A DNA stretch of 6,029 bases from Anaerolineaceae bacterium (GCA_028714615.1 JAQTMA010000064.1:1-6029); one strand, 5' to 3'; positions 1 to 5,871 are shown, counted from the stretch's first letter. Numbers and translations are program-made. The notes: generated by a model not told the origin, from the sequence alone.

Positions 1-26
1 GTATTAATCGAATGAATTACGGTTAC

Positions 27-31
27 GGAGG
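27..31 (+). promoter_or_regulatory. Ribosome binding site that decides the protease start
   Basis: GGAGG lies 4 nt before the ATG at 36. The earlier in-frame ATG at 12 has no such site, and starting there would add eight polar residues in front of a clean lipoprotein signal peptide. This supports the start at 36. Confidence 0.75.
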
Positions 32-35
32 TCAC

Positions 36-1283
36 ATGAATAACCGATATCAGCGCCAGGCATATCTCAGCTTTTTCCTTATCCTGGCGTTCACCCTGGC
101 GAGCTGCAGCTCGAACAACTCACCCCAAGGGCCAGCTTCGGCGCAGTTTCCCACCATAGCACCCATTCCGACGATTCAAGATACCGGATTGCCCACCCGG
201 CCGGCGCCTGCTTCTAGCCCGGCGGTCGCTTCTCCCCCGGTCGCTATTCCCGTAACAAGCAACGCCGCCGTCGCCAGCGCGCCTCCTGTGCCACTGGCTG
301 CGCCAGGCGACTTCGCTAGCTCCATTCGCCAGGTAGCCCAGATGGTCAAGCCGGCTATCGTACAGATCACCAACCAGCAGCTCCAGATCGACCAGTTCAA
401 CCGGCCCTTCACCGTTCCGGCGGGGGTCGGATCGGGGGTGATTTACGACGCACGGGGCCACGTCCTGACCAACAACCACGTGGTCGAAGGCGCGCAGAAA
501 TTGCTCGTCTCGCTGCCGGACGGGCGCTCTTTCCCGGCCAACATCGTCGGAGCAGACCCGCAATCCGACCTGGCAGTGGTCCAGATCAAGGGGGATAACC
601 TGCCGGTGGCCCAATTGGGCGATTCAACCCAACTGCAGGTGGGCGATTGGGTCGTGGCGATCGGTAACGCCTTGGCGCTGCCCGGTGGCCCGACCGTCAG
701 TGCGGGCGTGGTGAGCGCCTTGGGTCGCAGCGTGCAGGAACCAGGCGGCCAAACCAGTGCTCAGGGACCGCTGCTGTTCGACCTGATCCAAACGGATGCC
801 CCTATCAACCCAGGCAACTCGGGCGGCGCGCTGGTCAATCTGGCCGGGCAGGTGATCGGCATCAACACCCTGGTGGCCGGGCAGGCCGAGCCGGGCGTGC
901 AGGCGCAGGGCATCGGCTTTGCCATCTCCATCGCCACCGCCAAACCGGTTGCAGACGCGCTGGTCGCCAACGGGCGCGTGGTGCATGCTTACCTGGGGAT
1001 CGAGTACCAGCCGCTCAATCCGGCCATCTCTGCCCAGCTCGGTATCCGGCAGACGCAAGGCGCGATCATCGGGAACGTTGTCCCGGGTTCACCCGCCGAT
1101 GCGGCCGGCTTGCAGCCGAACGACGTGGTAACGGCCATCGATAACCAACCGCTCAAGGATGAATCCGACCTGGCCAAGATATTGAGCGCTCACAAGCCAG
1201 GGGATGTGATCACCCTGAGCGTCGACCGCGGCAATAAGACCGGGCAGGTGAAGGTAACCCTGGGGGAAGCGCCTACGGGGTAG
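36..1283 (+). CDS. HtrA/DegP-like trypsin-type serine protease with one PDZ domain, predicted lipoprotein
   Basis: This is a predicted cell-surface quality-control protease that cleaves or holds misfolded exported proteins (family S1C). From ATG 36 it has 415 residues. A hydrophobic signal peptide ends in a lipobox, L-A-S-C, with Cys24 as the lipidation site. A low-complexity Pro/Ala/Ser/Val linker follows to about residue 88 and would tether the catalytic part away from the membrane. The protease domain has the full triad: His148 in LTNNHVV, Asp178 in QSDLAVV and Ser262 in NPGNSGGAL. A single PDZ domain covers roughly 318-410, with the binding-loop motif YLGI near its start and the G-S-P-A-x-x-A-G-L signature. 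DegP has two PDZ domains; one is typical of DegS- or HhoA-like members. The gene stands alone on the plus strand and its last 11 bases overlap the convergent glycosyltransferase gene. The family is clear; the exact orthologue is not. Confidence 0.93.
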   Translation: MNNRYQRQAYLSFFLILAFTLASCSSNNSPQGPASAQFPTIAPIPTIQDTGLPTRPAPASSPAVASPPVAIPVTSNAAVASAPPVPLAAPGDFASSIRQVAQMVKPAIVQITNQQLQIDQFNRPFTVPAGVGSGVIYDARGHVLTNNHVVEGAQKLLVSLPDGRSFPANIVGADPQSDLAVVQIKGDNLPVAQLGDSTQLQVGDWVVAIGNALALPGGPTVSAGVVSALGRSVQEPGGQTSAQGPLLFDLIQTDAPINPGNSGGALVNLAGQVIGINTLVAGQAEPGVQAQGIGFAISIATAKPVADALVANGRVVHAYLGIEYQPLNPAISAQLGIRQTQGAIIGNVVPGSPADAAGLQPNDVVTAIDNQPLKDESDLAKILSAHKPGDVITLSVDRGNKTGQVKVTLGEAPTG

Positions 1284-3300
1284 TCCGCTGGTAAACCCGC
1301 CCCTGGGAATCCTCATAGATTAACCGCCATTTTTGCTGCCAGGCGGGGGTAGCCAGCGACTCCGGGTAGCTGCCTTCGCCGCCGCCCCACCAGACCGTGC
1401 GGAAGATGACGTAGTACTGCGGGGGGACCTCCTGGCCCGTTGTCATGCCGTTGGACAGGACCAGCATGTGGTTGGGCCGATTGGTGAACCCAGGGCCGTA
1501 CAGGTAGTAAGGCAGACCGTTTTCCACGTGGACGGCGGCATTCTGGATATTTTTATCCACGTAGTCGTAAGCGCTATGATAGCCGCCCGAACCTACCGGG
1601 TCGCGGAACTGATCTTCGATGACGATGCGATTGCCCGGGCTGGCGACCATCAGCCCGCGATTGGTATAGACGGTCCAGGCGCTGAAGGCCACCACACCAA
1701 TGGCCAGCGCCAGCCGCAGAGGGTGAAGCTTTCCTCCAAGGTTGAGCGCCCACCATGTGGGTCGCTCCGCAAGTACCACCAATAGGATGAATACATACCC
1801 CAGCAGCGCAATGCCAAAACGCCAGGCAATATTGGTGACGGCCTGGTTGGGATCGCCGCCGAAGTAAGCAGATTCAGGCGTCAGGATAAAGCCGGCAAAT
1901 AAAGCCGCCAGCGCGAAAGCCTGCGAACGGGAAGGTTTCCGCCACACGATCGCTCCAACAAGGCATACCAGCCCAATCCCGATCACAAATAGCAGGTTCT
2001 TCGGGATGGCCGTGTAAAACGCCGGGTTGCCCAGGTTGTTGGCAATGCTCCACTGCTGCATCTGATAGGTGGACTGTGCAAATATCCGCCCCATCACGGC
2101 CAGGTTGCGCAGCGCCCACAACCCCCCAGGAAGGATCAACCCCACCGTTCCCAGTAGTAGAGACGCCCCGTTGGGGCGTCTCAGGCTAGGACGTCTCGCA
2201 CTGGGATGTGTGCCCTGCGCACGACGCCACCATCTTGCGCCCGCTCCAGTCGTGTCCCCCGCCCTCTGTAGAGACGCCCCGCTGGGGCGTCTCCCCCCCG
2301 GCGAACTATCCTCCCGGCCCGAGACGCCCCAGCGGGGCGTCTCTACGGTTGGTGAGGTGCCCCAGCGAGGCGTCTCTACGGTTGGTGAGACGCCCCAGCG
2401 GGGCGTCTCTACGGTTGGTGAAGGGAGGCACGCCTGGAAAATGACCATCGCCCACAGTGGGGCGGCAACGTACACGCTGTTGGGTTTAATACTGAACGCC
2501 AGCATGGTCAGTAAGGCCAACCCCACCAGGTGGAACTGCCTTTGGTTGGCGCGCGGTCCGACCGGCGCATGCAGCACCATGCCCAGCAGGATGGTCCCCA
2601 ACAGCAGGTCGTTCTTGCCGATCATGTAAACCAGGTCGTTGAAGATCCAGAACGGGTTGCCGCCTTTCAGCATGCGGCCCGAAAACAGAAGCAGGCTGAC
2701 CAGGAACACCAGCAGCCCGTCTGGCAGGCGGGTATAGCGGCGGCCGAGCAGCCATAAGGTCAGGAACAGGTATAGGGAAATGAAGGCGTGCACGGTACCG
2801 AATAATGCCGTGCTGCCGGTCAAGGTTAGCACGAAGGAGAGCAGCGACTCGTACCCATAAGGGTATTCCGCATAAGCGATGGTCAGCGGCCAGGCGCTTC
2901 CGGTGCGGTAGAGCTCGATGGCTTTGGGGAAATGATAGGCGGCGGCGTCCCAGTGCAGGGTCTCATTCACCGGCGTAAGCGGCCAGCGAATTAGCGGGAT
3001 CAAGATCAGCAGCACCAAAATGGCCAGCCCGGCAGCCAATAGCGCCAGGTTCCAAATCGAAGACCCTTCCGCTTCGCGCTGCAGGGCCGGGAAGAACTGC
3101 TGCTGGCTAGCGCCTGCGCGGAAATACCCCCAGGCGGCCAGCGTTGCCGCGACCAGGGTGACGGTCCCGACCAGGACCGCCGGGCGATACCAACCGGCCA
3201 TCCCCAGCACCTGCGCAGTGAAAACCACGCCGTAGAACAACCCGGTCAACAAACCGAATGTAACAATCGGGAGGTCATTCAGGAACAATCTTTTCTTCAT
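1273..3300 (-). CDS. Polytopic membrane glycosyltransferase (GT-C / family 39-like) with an in-frame repeat insertion
   Basis: This is a predicted integral membrane glycosyltransferase of the lipid-linked-sugar-dependent GT-C fold, probably acting on a cell-envelope glycan or protein; donor and acceptor cannot be read from the sequence. From ATG 3300 it has 675 residues; a GTG at 3315 would add five. Neither start has a convincing Shine-Dalgarno, so ATG is preferred. About 11-12 hydrophobic segments are visible. After the third comes HWDAAAYHFPKA (Asp118), which resembles the acidic motif of the first extracytoplasmic loop of GT-C enzymes. The C-terminal 120 residues are soluble and rich in aromatics. 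Residues about 294-381 are alien: three tandem copies of PTVETPRWG(V/T)S, then an Arg/Gly/Ser-rich stretch, all encoded by palindromic DNA repeats, placed between two membrane segments. Without this block the protein would be near 590 residues. It is the last gene of the minus-strand cluster, starting 21 bases after the amidase stop. The membrane-GT class is a good call; specificity is unknown. Confidence 0.72.
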   Translation of the reverse strand: MKKRLFLNDLPIVTFGLLTGLFYGVVFTAQVLGMAGWYRPAVLVGTVTLVAATLAAWGYFRAGASQQQFFPALQREAEGSSIWNLALLAAGLAILVLLILIPLIRWPLTPVNETLHWDAAAYHFPKAIELYRTGSAWPLTIAYAEYPYGYESLLSFVLTLTGSTALFGTVHAFISLYLFLTLWLLGRRYTRLPDGLLVFLVSLLLFSGRMLKGGNPFWIFNDLVYMIGKNDLLLGTILLGMVLHAPVGPRANQRQFHLVGLALLTMLAFSIKPNSVYVAAPLWAMVIFQACLPSPTVETPRWGVSPTVETPRWGTSPTVETPRWGVSGREDSSPGGRRPSGASLQRAGDTTGAGARWWRRAQGTHPSARRPSLRRPNGASLLLGTVGLILPGGLWALRNLAVMGRIFAQSTYQMQQWSIANNLGNPAFYTAIPKNLLFVIGIGLVCLVGAIVWRKPSRSQAFALAALFAGFILTPESAYFGGDPNQAVTNIAWRFGIALLGYVFILLVVLAERPTWWALNLGGKLHPLRLALAIGVVAFSAWTVYTNRGLMVASPGNRIVIEDQFRDPVGSGGYHSAYDYVDKNIQNAAVHVENGLPYYLYGPGFTNRPNHMLVLSNGMTTGQEVPPQYYVIFRTVWWGGGEGSYPESLATPAWQQKWRLIYEDSQGRVYQRTTP
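2157..2419. repeat. Cluster of palindromic repeats inserted inside the glycosyltransferase gene
   Basis: The block contains five copies of a 23-bp near-palindrome, GAGACGCCCC-n3-GGGGCGTCTC, at 2160-2182, 2271-2293, 2321-2343, 2354-2376 (diverged) and 2387-2409. A degenerate half copy (GCTAGGACGTCTC) lies at 2185-2197. The first two copies are preceded by GTA and the last three are followed by TACGGTTGGT, so the two groups face each other in opposite orientation. The block reads without stops in the frame of the host gene, and also for long stretches in two plus-strand frames. Confidence 0.93.
2321..2419. repeat. Three tandem 33-bp direct repeats
   Basis: The units are 2321-2353, 2354-2386 and 2387-2419. 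Each is the 23-bp palindrome plus TACGGTTGGT. The first and third are identical; the middle one has three substitutions (GAGGTGCCCC and GAGGCG in its arms). Being a multiple of three, each unit adds 11 residues to the host protein, so copy number can change without a frameshift. Confidence 0.95.
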
Positions 3301-3321
3301 CTCAGTAAGGAACACCCCAGT

Positions 3322-4827
3322 CTAGAATGAAATAGTCGGCAAGTAGCGCGGAGCCTGTCTCGCCCGGGTGGCCTGTTCGAAGGCGTAGGCCAGGCGCAGC
3401 AGCACCGGCTCGGACCAGGCCGCCCCGAAGAAAGAGATACCCACCGGCAGCCCGTGGATGAAACCCGCCGGCACGGTGATGTGCGGGTAACCGGCCACTG
3501 CAGCCGGCGATGTGCAGCCGCCGTAACCGTAATCCCCGTGGACGTAGTCGATCAACCAGGCCGGTCCGCCCGTTGGGGCGACGAAGGCATCCAGCTTGTG
3601 CTCGGCCATGACCGCGTCGATCCCCTCGCTGCGCGCCAGGCGATGGTTGGTCTCTACCGCCTTCCGGTAAGCCTCGTCGGTCAACGGGCCTTTCTCCTGA
3701 GCCTGGAGCATGCGCTTTTGACCAAAATACGGCATCACCAGTTCGTGGTTCTTTTCATTGAAGGCAATCAATTCTTCCATTGAATGGACGCGGGCGTCAG
3801 GGCCGAGTCTGGACAGGTAGACGTTCAAGTCTGCCTTAAACTCGTAGAGCAGCGCCTCGATTTCGGTCTCGTCCATCGTCTTGACCGAATCGATGTTGGC
3901 CGGGTCGATCAGAACAGCGCCGCCCGCTTTCAATCCATCCAGGCACGCTTCCATCAACGCGTCGACTTCCGGGTGGAAGTCGAAGAAGTTTCGCGCCACG
4001 CCGATGCGCGCACCTTTCAATCCGTCGGGGTCGAGGAACTGGGTGTAATCGGGATAAGCCTTCCTAGCGCTCTGCGCGGTGGCCGCGTCGTGCAGGTCGA
4101 CCTCTGCCATTGCGCCCAGCAAAATGGCCGCATCCCGGACGCAGCGCGCCAGAGGGCCCGCCGTGTCTTGGGAGTGGGCGATCGGTATAATTCCGGAGCG
4201 GCTGATCAAGCCCAGTGTGGGTTTGATGCCAACTACCCCGTTCGTTTGCGCCGGGCAGGTGATCGAACCGTCCGTCTCGGTGCCGACCGCCGCAGCGCAC
4301 AGGCCGGCCGCCACTGCCACCGCTGACCCCGAACTCGAGCCGCACGGGCTGCGGTCCAGCGCGTAGGGATTGTGGGTTTGCCCACCCCGGCTGCTCCAGC
4401 CGCTGTTCGAGTGGTCGGAGCGGAAATTTGCCCACTCGCTCAAGTTGGCTTTCGCCAGCAGGATCGCTCCGGCTTTGCGCAGCTTGGTGACCAGGCCGGC
4501 ATCTTGCGCGGCAATCGAGCCTTCCAGCGCCAAAGACCCGGCAGTGGTCATCATGCGGTCTGCCGTATCAATGTTATCTTTCAGCACGATGGGGATACCA
4601 TGCAGCGGTCCACGCATTTTCCCGGCCTTGCGCTGGCGGTCAAGGCGGGCGGCGATAGCCAGCGCATCGGGGTTGATTTCGATAATGGCATTCAACCCGG
4701 GACCCTGCCGGTCGATCGTCTCGATGCGGTCCAGGTAGGCTTCGACCAGGTTGCGGGAAGTCACCACACCGGAAGAAAGCAGTTCCTGAAGTTCAGAGAT
4801 GGTCCAATCAGGCTGAAATGGGGTCAT
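3322..4827 (-). CDS. Amidase-signature (AS) family amidase
   Basis: This is a predicted cytoplasmic hydrolase of carboxylic-acid or peptide amides, releasing ammonia or an amine. It has 501 residues, normal for a stand-alone AS enzyme, and no signal peptide. The Ser-cisSer-Lys triad is complete: Lys83 in GIPIVLKDNID, cis-Ser164 in the Gly/Ser-rich CGSSSGS loop, and nucleophile Ser188 in GTETDGSITCPA. The 24-residue gap between the two serines is that of the family. The C-terminal GYPHITVPAG and GLPVGISFFG motifs are also typical. It looks closer to peptide amidase and general amidases than to GatA: no gatC or gatB is nearby and the neighbourhood is unrelated to tRNA charging. ATG 4827 is preceded by GGAGAGG at 4837-4843 (9-nt gap), lies inside the 3' end of the OsmC-like gene (20-base overlap), and so is probably translationally coupled to it. 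Family certain, substrate unknown. Confidence 0.93.
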   Translation of the reverse strand: MTPFQPDWTISELQELLSSGVVTSRNLVEAYLDRIETIDRQGPGLNAIIEINPDALAIAARLDRQRKAGKMRGPLHGIPIVLKDNIDTADRMMTTAGSLALEGSIAAQDAGLVTKLRKAGAILLAKANLSEWANFRSDHSNSGWSSRGGQTHNPYALDRSPCGSSSGSAVAVAAGLCAAAVGTETDGSITCPAQTNGVVGIKPTLGLISRSGIIPIAHSQDTAGPLARCVRDAAILLGAMAEVDLHDAATAQSARKAYPDYTQFLDPDGLKGARIGVARNFFDFHPEVDALMEACLDGLKAGGAVLIDPANIDSVKTMDETEIEALLYEFKADLNVYLSRLGPDARVHSMEELIAFNEKNHELVMPYFGQKRMLQAQEKGPLTDEAYRKAVETNHRLARSEGIDAVMAEHKLDAFVAPTGGPAWLIDYVHGDYGYGGCTSPAAVAGYPHITVPAGFIHGLPVGISFFGAAWSEPVLLRLAYAFEQATRARQAPRYLPTISF

Positions 4828-5356
4828 GGCCTAGCGCCTCTCCATTGAGACTTGTCTCAAACGATACGGGCACGGGTTCGCGCAGCGACTGGGCGGCATG
4901 GCAGCCCATTTCTGCGTGCGCCACCAGCTTCTGCACTTGCTCGCAGGGCGAAGGGCTTTTGATCGTCAGCCGGACTGCCACTTGCTGGAATGCGGTCCCC
5001 CGGCTGGGTAAACCATACTTCGCAGAAGAGTCGAAGGTCGCACGCACGTCCGCGTGCACGTCCTCCAGGTCCACATCGAATTCTGGCGCGAACTGCGCCA
5101 CTTGGGAAACCAGTCAAAACACCACCCCTGCCATGAAATGCTCCAGCGGGCTAGGCGCCTGGTCGCTGCCCCCGCGCGAGGGGGGCTCATCGGCGGCAAA
5201 CTGCCAGCGACCGACCCGCCCTTCGATGTAGGCGTCCTTCACCAGGTGAGCCGTAGCGCGCAGAGTCGCCATCCCGTCCCATTCGCCGTTTTCCAGTTTC
5301 TGGCGGGTAGCATCCAGCACTTCTTTACCGTGCTCCAGGTCAACCAGTCCGGGCAT
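4808..5356 (-). CDS. OsmC/Ohr-family peroxidase-like protein, predicted selenoprotein (in-frame TGA = Sec81)
   Basis: This is a predicted cytoplasmic thiol/selenol peroxidase of the OsmC/Ohr superfamily, which reduces organic hydroperoxides with two active-site cysteines. Read through the TGA at 5114-5116 it has 182 residues, usual for the family. The N-terminal beta region runs to about residue 55, then the subfamily signature DEPP...GGSDQAPSPLE (56-72). The helix PLEHFMAGVVF-U follows, with the TGA (Sec81) at the position of the first catalytic cysteine (usual form PLE-x(8)-C). The second cysteine is Cys152 in EMGCHAAQSLREPVPV, 71 residues later. The two halves are in one frame with no frameshift, and the downstream half is undecayed. 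The gene itself ends in TGA, and the three long neighbours have no internal TGA, so UGA is not generally reassigned. ATG 5356 has AAGGAG 6 nt upstream. A nonsense mutation or sequencing error is the main alternative; a SECIS-like hairpin argues for Sec. Confidence 0.8.
5084..5100 (-). promoter_or_regulatory. Candidate bacterial SECIS stem-loop downstream of the TGA
   Basis: In the mRNA, UGGCGC (5100-5095) pairs perfectly with GCGCCA (5089-5084) around the 5-nt loop AGUUC (5094-5090). The loop begins 20 nt after the UGA, inside the roughly 16-37 nt range of bacterial SECIS elements, and has G at its second position as the consensus asks. UUC (5108-5106) can pair with GAA (5083-5081) below a 5-nt bulge, extending the stem. 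The loop recalls AGGUCU of the E. coli fdhF element. The role would be to bind SelB carrying Sec-tRNA. Pairing is seen; function is inferred. Confidence 0.68.
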
Positions 5357-5362
5357 AAGAAT

Positions 5363-5368
5363 CTCCTT
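5363..5368 (-). promoter_or_regulatory. Ribosome binding site of the OsmC-like gene
   Basis: AAGGAG on the minus strand lies 6 nt before ATG 5356. It shows that translation starts well upstream of the in-frame TGA and that the 5' half is a real expressed part of the gene. Confidence 0.8.
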
Positions 5369-5388
5369 CGATCGGTTTGCGTTTGGGG

Positions 5389-5397
5389 ATTATATCA
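5389..5397 (-). promoter_or_regulatory. Extended -10 promoter of the OsmC-amidase-glycosyltransferase cluster
   Basis: TGATATAAT on the minus strand is a consensus extended -10 (TGnTATAAT). No good -35 hexamer is found 16-18 bp upstream, where the arm of the 85-bp hairpin lies; this is common for extended -10 promoters. Transcription would start near 5382 and leave a leader of about 25 nt. Confidence 0.55.
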
Positions 5398-5401
5398 TTT
5401 A

Positions 5402-5486
5402 AGAAAATACCATCCGCTGATTACGCAAATTATCACGAATATTTTGTATTCGTGATAATTTGCGTAATCAGCGGATGGTATTTTCT
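5402..5486. repeat. 85-bp perfect inverted repeat (40-bp arms, 5-nt loop)
   Basis: The arm 5402-5441 is the exact reverse complement of 5447-5486, separated by TTTTG. The arms contain GCAAATTATCACGAATA and ATCAGCGGATGG. The element is AT-richer than the genes around it. It lies 24 bp after the miniprotein stop and directly upstream of the -10 of the osmC-like gene, so it could act as a terminator for the former (a weak T-rich stretch follows) and shape the promoter of the latter. No target-site duplication is visible. Confidence 0.95.
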
Positions 5487-5509
5487 CGTTCTACTCCAGA
5501 CCACCGGCG

Positions 5510-5611
5510 TTAGTGGTCGGGATGGGCCTCGTGGTCGTTATAAAAACCAGCCACCACGAGCGCCGAGAACAGTAACAATAAGATACCAGAGGCAACCCAC
5601 ATCGCAACCAT
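5510..5611 (-). CDS. 33-residue single-span membrane miniprotein with His/Asp-rich tail
   Basis: This short gene has ATG 5611 and stop TAA 5510-5512. It is preceded by AAGGAGGT, a full anti-16S match, at the ideal 5-nt gap, with a plausible promoter about 40 bp upstream. The product has one transmembrane helix (about residues 5-24, ASGILLLLFSALVVAGF) and a short tail, NDHEAHPDH, rich in histidine and acidic residues. The helix begins almost at the N-terminus, so the tail orientation is uncertain. I do not recognise a family. Small single-span proteins of this size often are accessory subunits of respiratory or transport complexes, and the tail could bind a metal; both are inference. It is followed after 24 bp by the 85-bp hairpin, then by the OsmC-like gene on the same strand, so it may be transcribed alone. 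The coding claim rests on the ribosome site and the coherent hydrophobic pattern. Confidence 0.68.
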   Translation of the reverse strand: MVAMWVASGILLLLFSALVVAGFYNDHEAHPDH

Positions 5612-5616
5612 TCTCC

Positions 5617-5624
5617 ACCTCCTT
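5617..5624 (-). promoter_or_regulatory. Perfect Shine-Dalgarno of the miniprotein gene
   Basis: AAGGAGGT on the minus strand is complementary over eight bases to the 16S rRNA 3' end and lies 5 nt before ATG 5611. It is the strongest ribosome site in the window and the main reason for calling the 33-residue gene. Confidence 0.8.
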
Positions 5625-5647
5625 CTCCGCAGGCGCGACGATGTTTC

Positions 5648-5676
5648 TATATAATAGTATACGGAACGCGCCTCAA
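5648..5676 (-). promoter_or_regulatory. Sigma-70-like promoter of the miniprotein gene
   Basis: On the minus strand, TTGAGG (5676-5671) and TATATA (5653-5648) are separated by 17 bp. The predicted start near 5641 gives a leader of about 30 nt. GGAAC/GTTCC half-sites (5663-5667 and 5680-5684) flank the -35 and could be an operator, but this is weak. Confidence 0.5.
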
Positions 5677-5722
5677 AAAGTTCCTAACAAACCGGTAAGT
5701 TTCTAAAAAATTCCTACCAAAA
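5675..5722. repeat. Two 30-bp-spaced direct repeats upstream of the miniprotein promoter
   Basis: AAAAAGTTCCTAACAAA (5675-5691) and AAAAAATTCCTACCAAA (5705-5721) differ at two positions and lie exactly 30 bp apart, close to three helical turns. They overlap and lie upstream of the -35, a plausible place for an activator or repressor to bind. Confidence 0.5.
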
Positions 5723-5767
5723 CGCACAAACCTCAACTTCCCTCCAAAATGGAGACTCTTTGAGGGC

Positions 5768-5871
5768 GGAGACAAGGACAGAATCGTGTAGGGTGGGTCG
5801 CGAAGCGGGGTTGGAACAAGTCCACCGATAGCCAGAATCATGCCTAACCCGCAACCCACCATCCTGTCTCC
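5768..5871. repeat. Imperfect inverted repeat
   Basis: GGAGACA(A)GGA near 5768-5778 matches TCCTGTCTCC at 5862-5871 with one bulged base. Inside it, GGTGGGT at 5792-5798 matches ACCCACC at 5854-5860. The rest of the interior does not pair well. It looks like a decayed palindromic intergenic element. No gene is seen in it. Confidence 0.6.

Noticed and set aside
12..35. Upstream ATG at 12 as the protease start.
   Set aside because: The ribosome site at 27-31 lies downstream of it and fits the ATG at 36, which also gives the better lipoprotein signal peptide.
2321..2419. CRISPR array, suggested by regularly spaced repeats.
   Set aside because: The 33-bp units are directly adjacent with no unique spacers, and the block lies within a coding gene with no cas genes nearby.
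2069..2629. A plus-strand gene over the repeat block.
   Set aside because: It is opposite a coherent membrane protein, its apparent repeats are the antisense of the palindromes, and it has no ribosome site or recognisable domain.
3784..4326. Plus-strand ORFs opposite the amidase (also 3454-3783 and 4372-4848).
   Set aside because: They are shadows of a high-GC coding strand; the amidase has the complete catalytic triad and family motifs.
5114..5356. An independent 80-residue protein ending at the TGA, with a second 97-residue protein starting at GTG 5101.
   Set aside because: Both are in the same frame, split one OsmC domain through its active-site helix, and the GTG has no ribosome site. 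Together they give a normal-length family member.
4808..5356. Genome-wide reassignment of UGA (to Trp or Gly) as explanation of the internal TGA.
   Set aside because: About 1,600 codons in the three long genes contain no internal TGA, tryptophan is coded by TGG, and the OsmC-like gene itself ends at a TGA at the expected end of its domain.
5377..5706. A 109-residue plus-strand ORF.
   Set aside because: It runs through the 85-bp hairpin and is antisense to the miniprotein with its strong ribosome site. The translation shows no domain.
5647..5862. A 71-residue minus-strand ORF.
   Set aside because: It starts inside an inverted repeat, has no ribosome site, and runs over the promoter and operator-like repeats of the miniprotein. 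Its internal 10-residue repeat is only the 30-bp DNA repeat translated.
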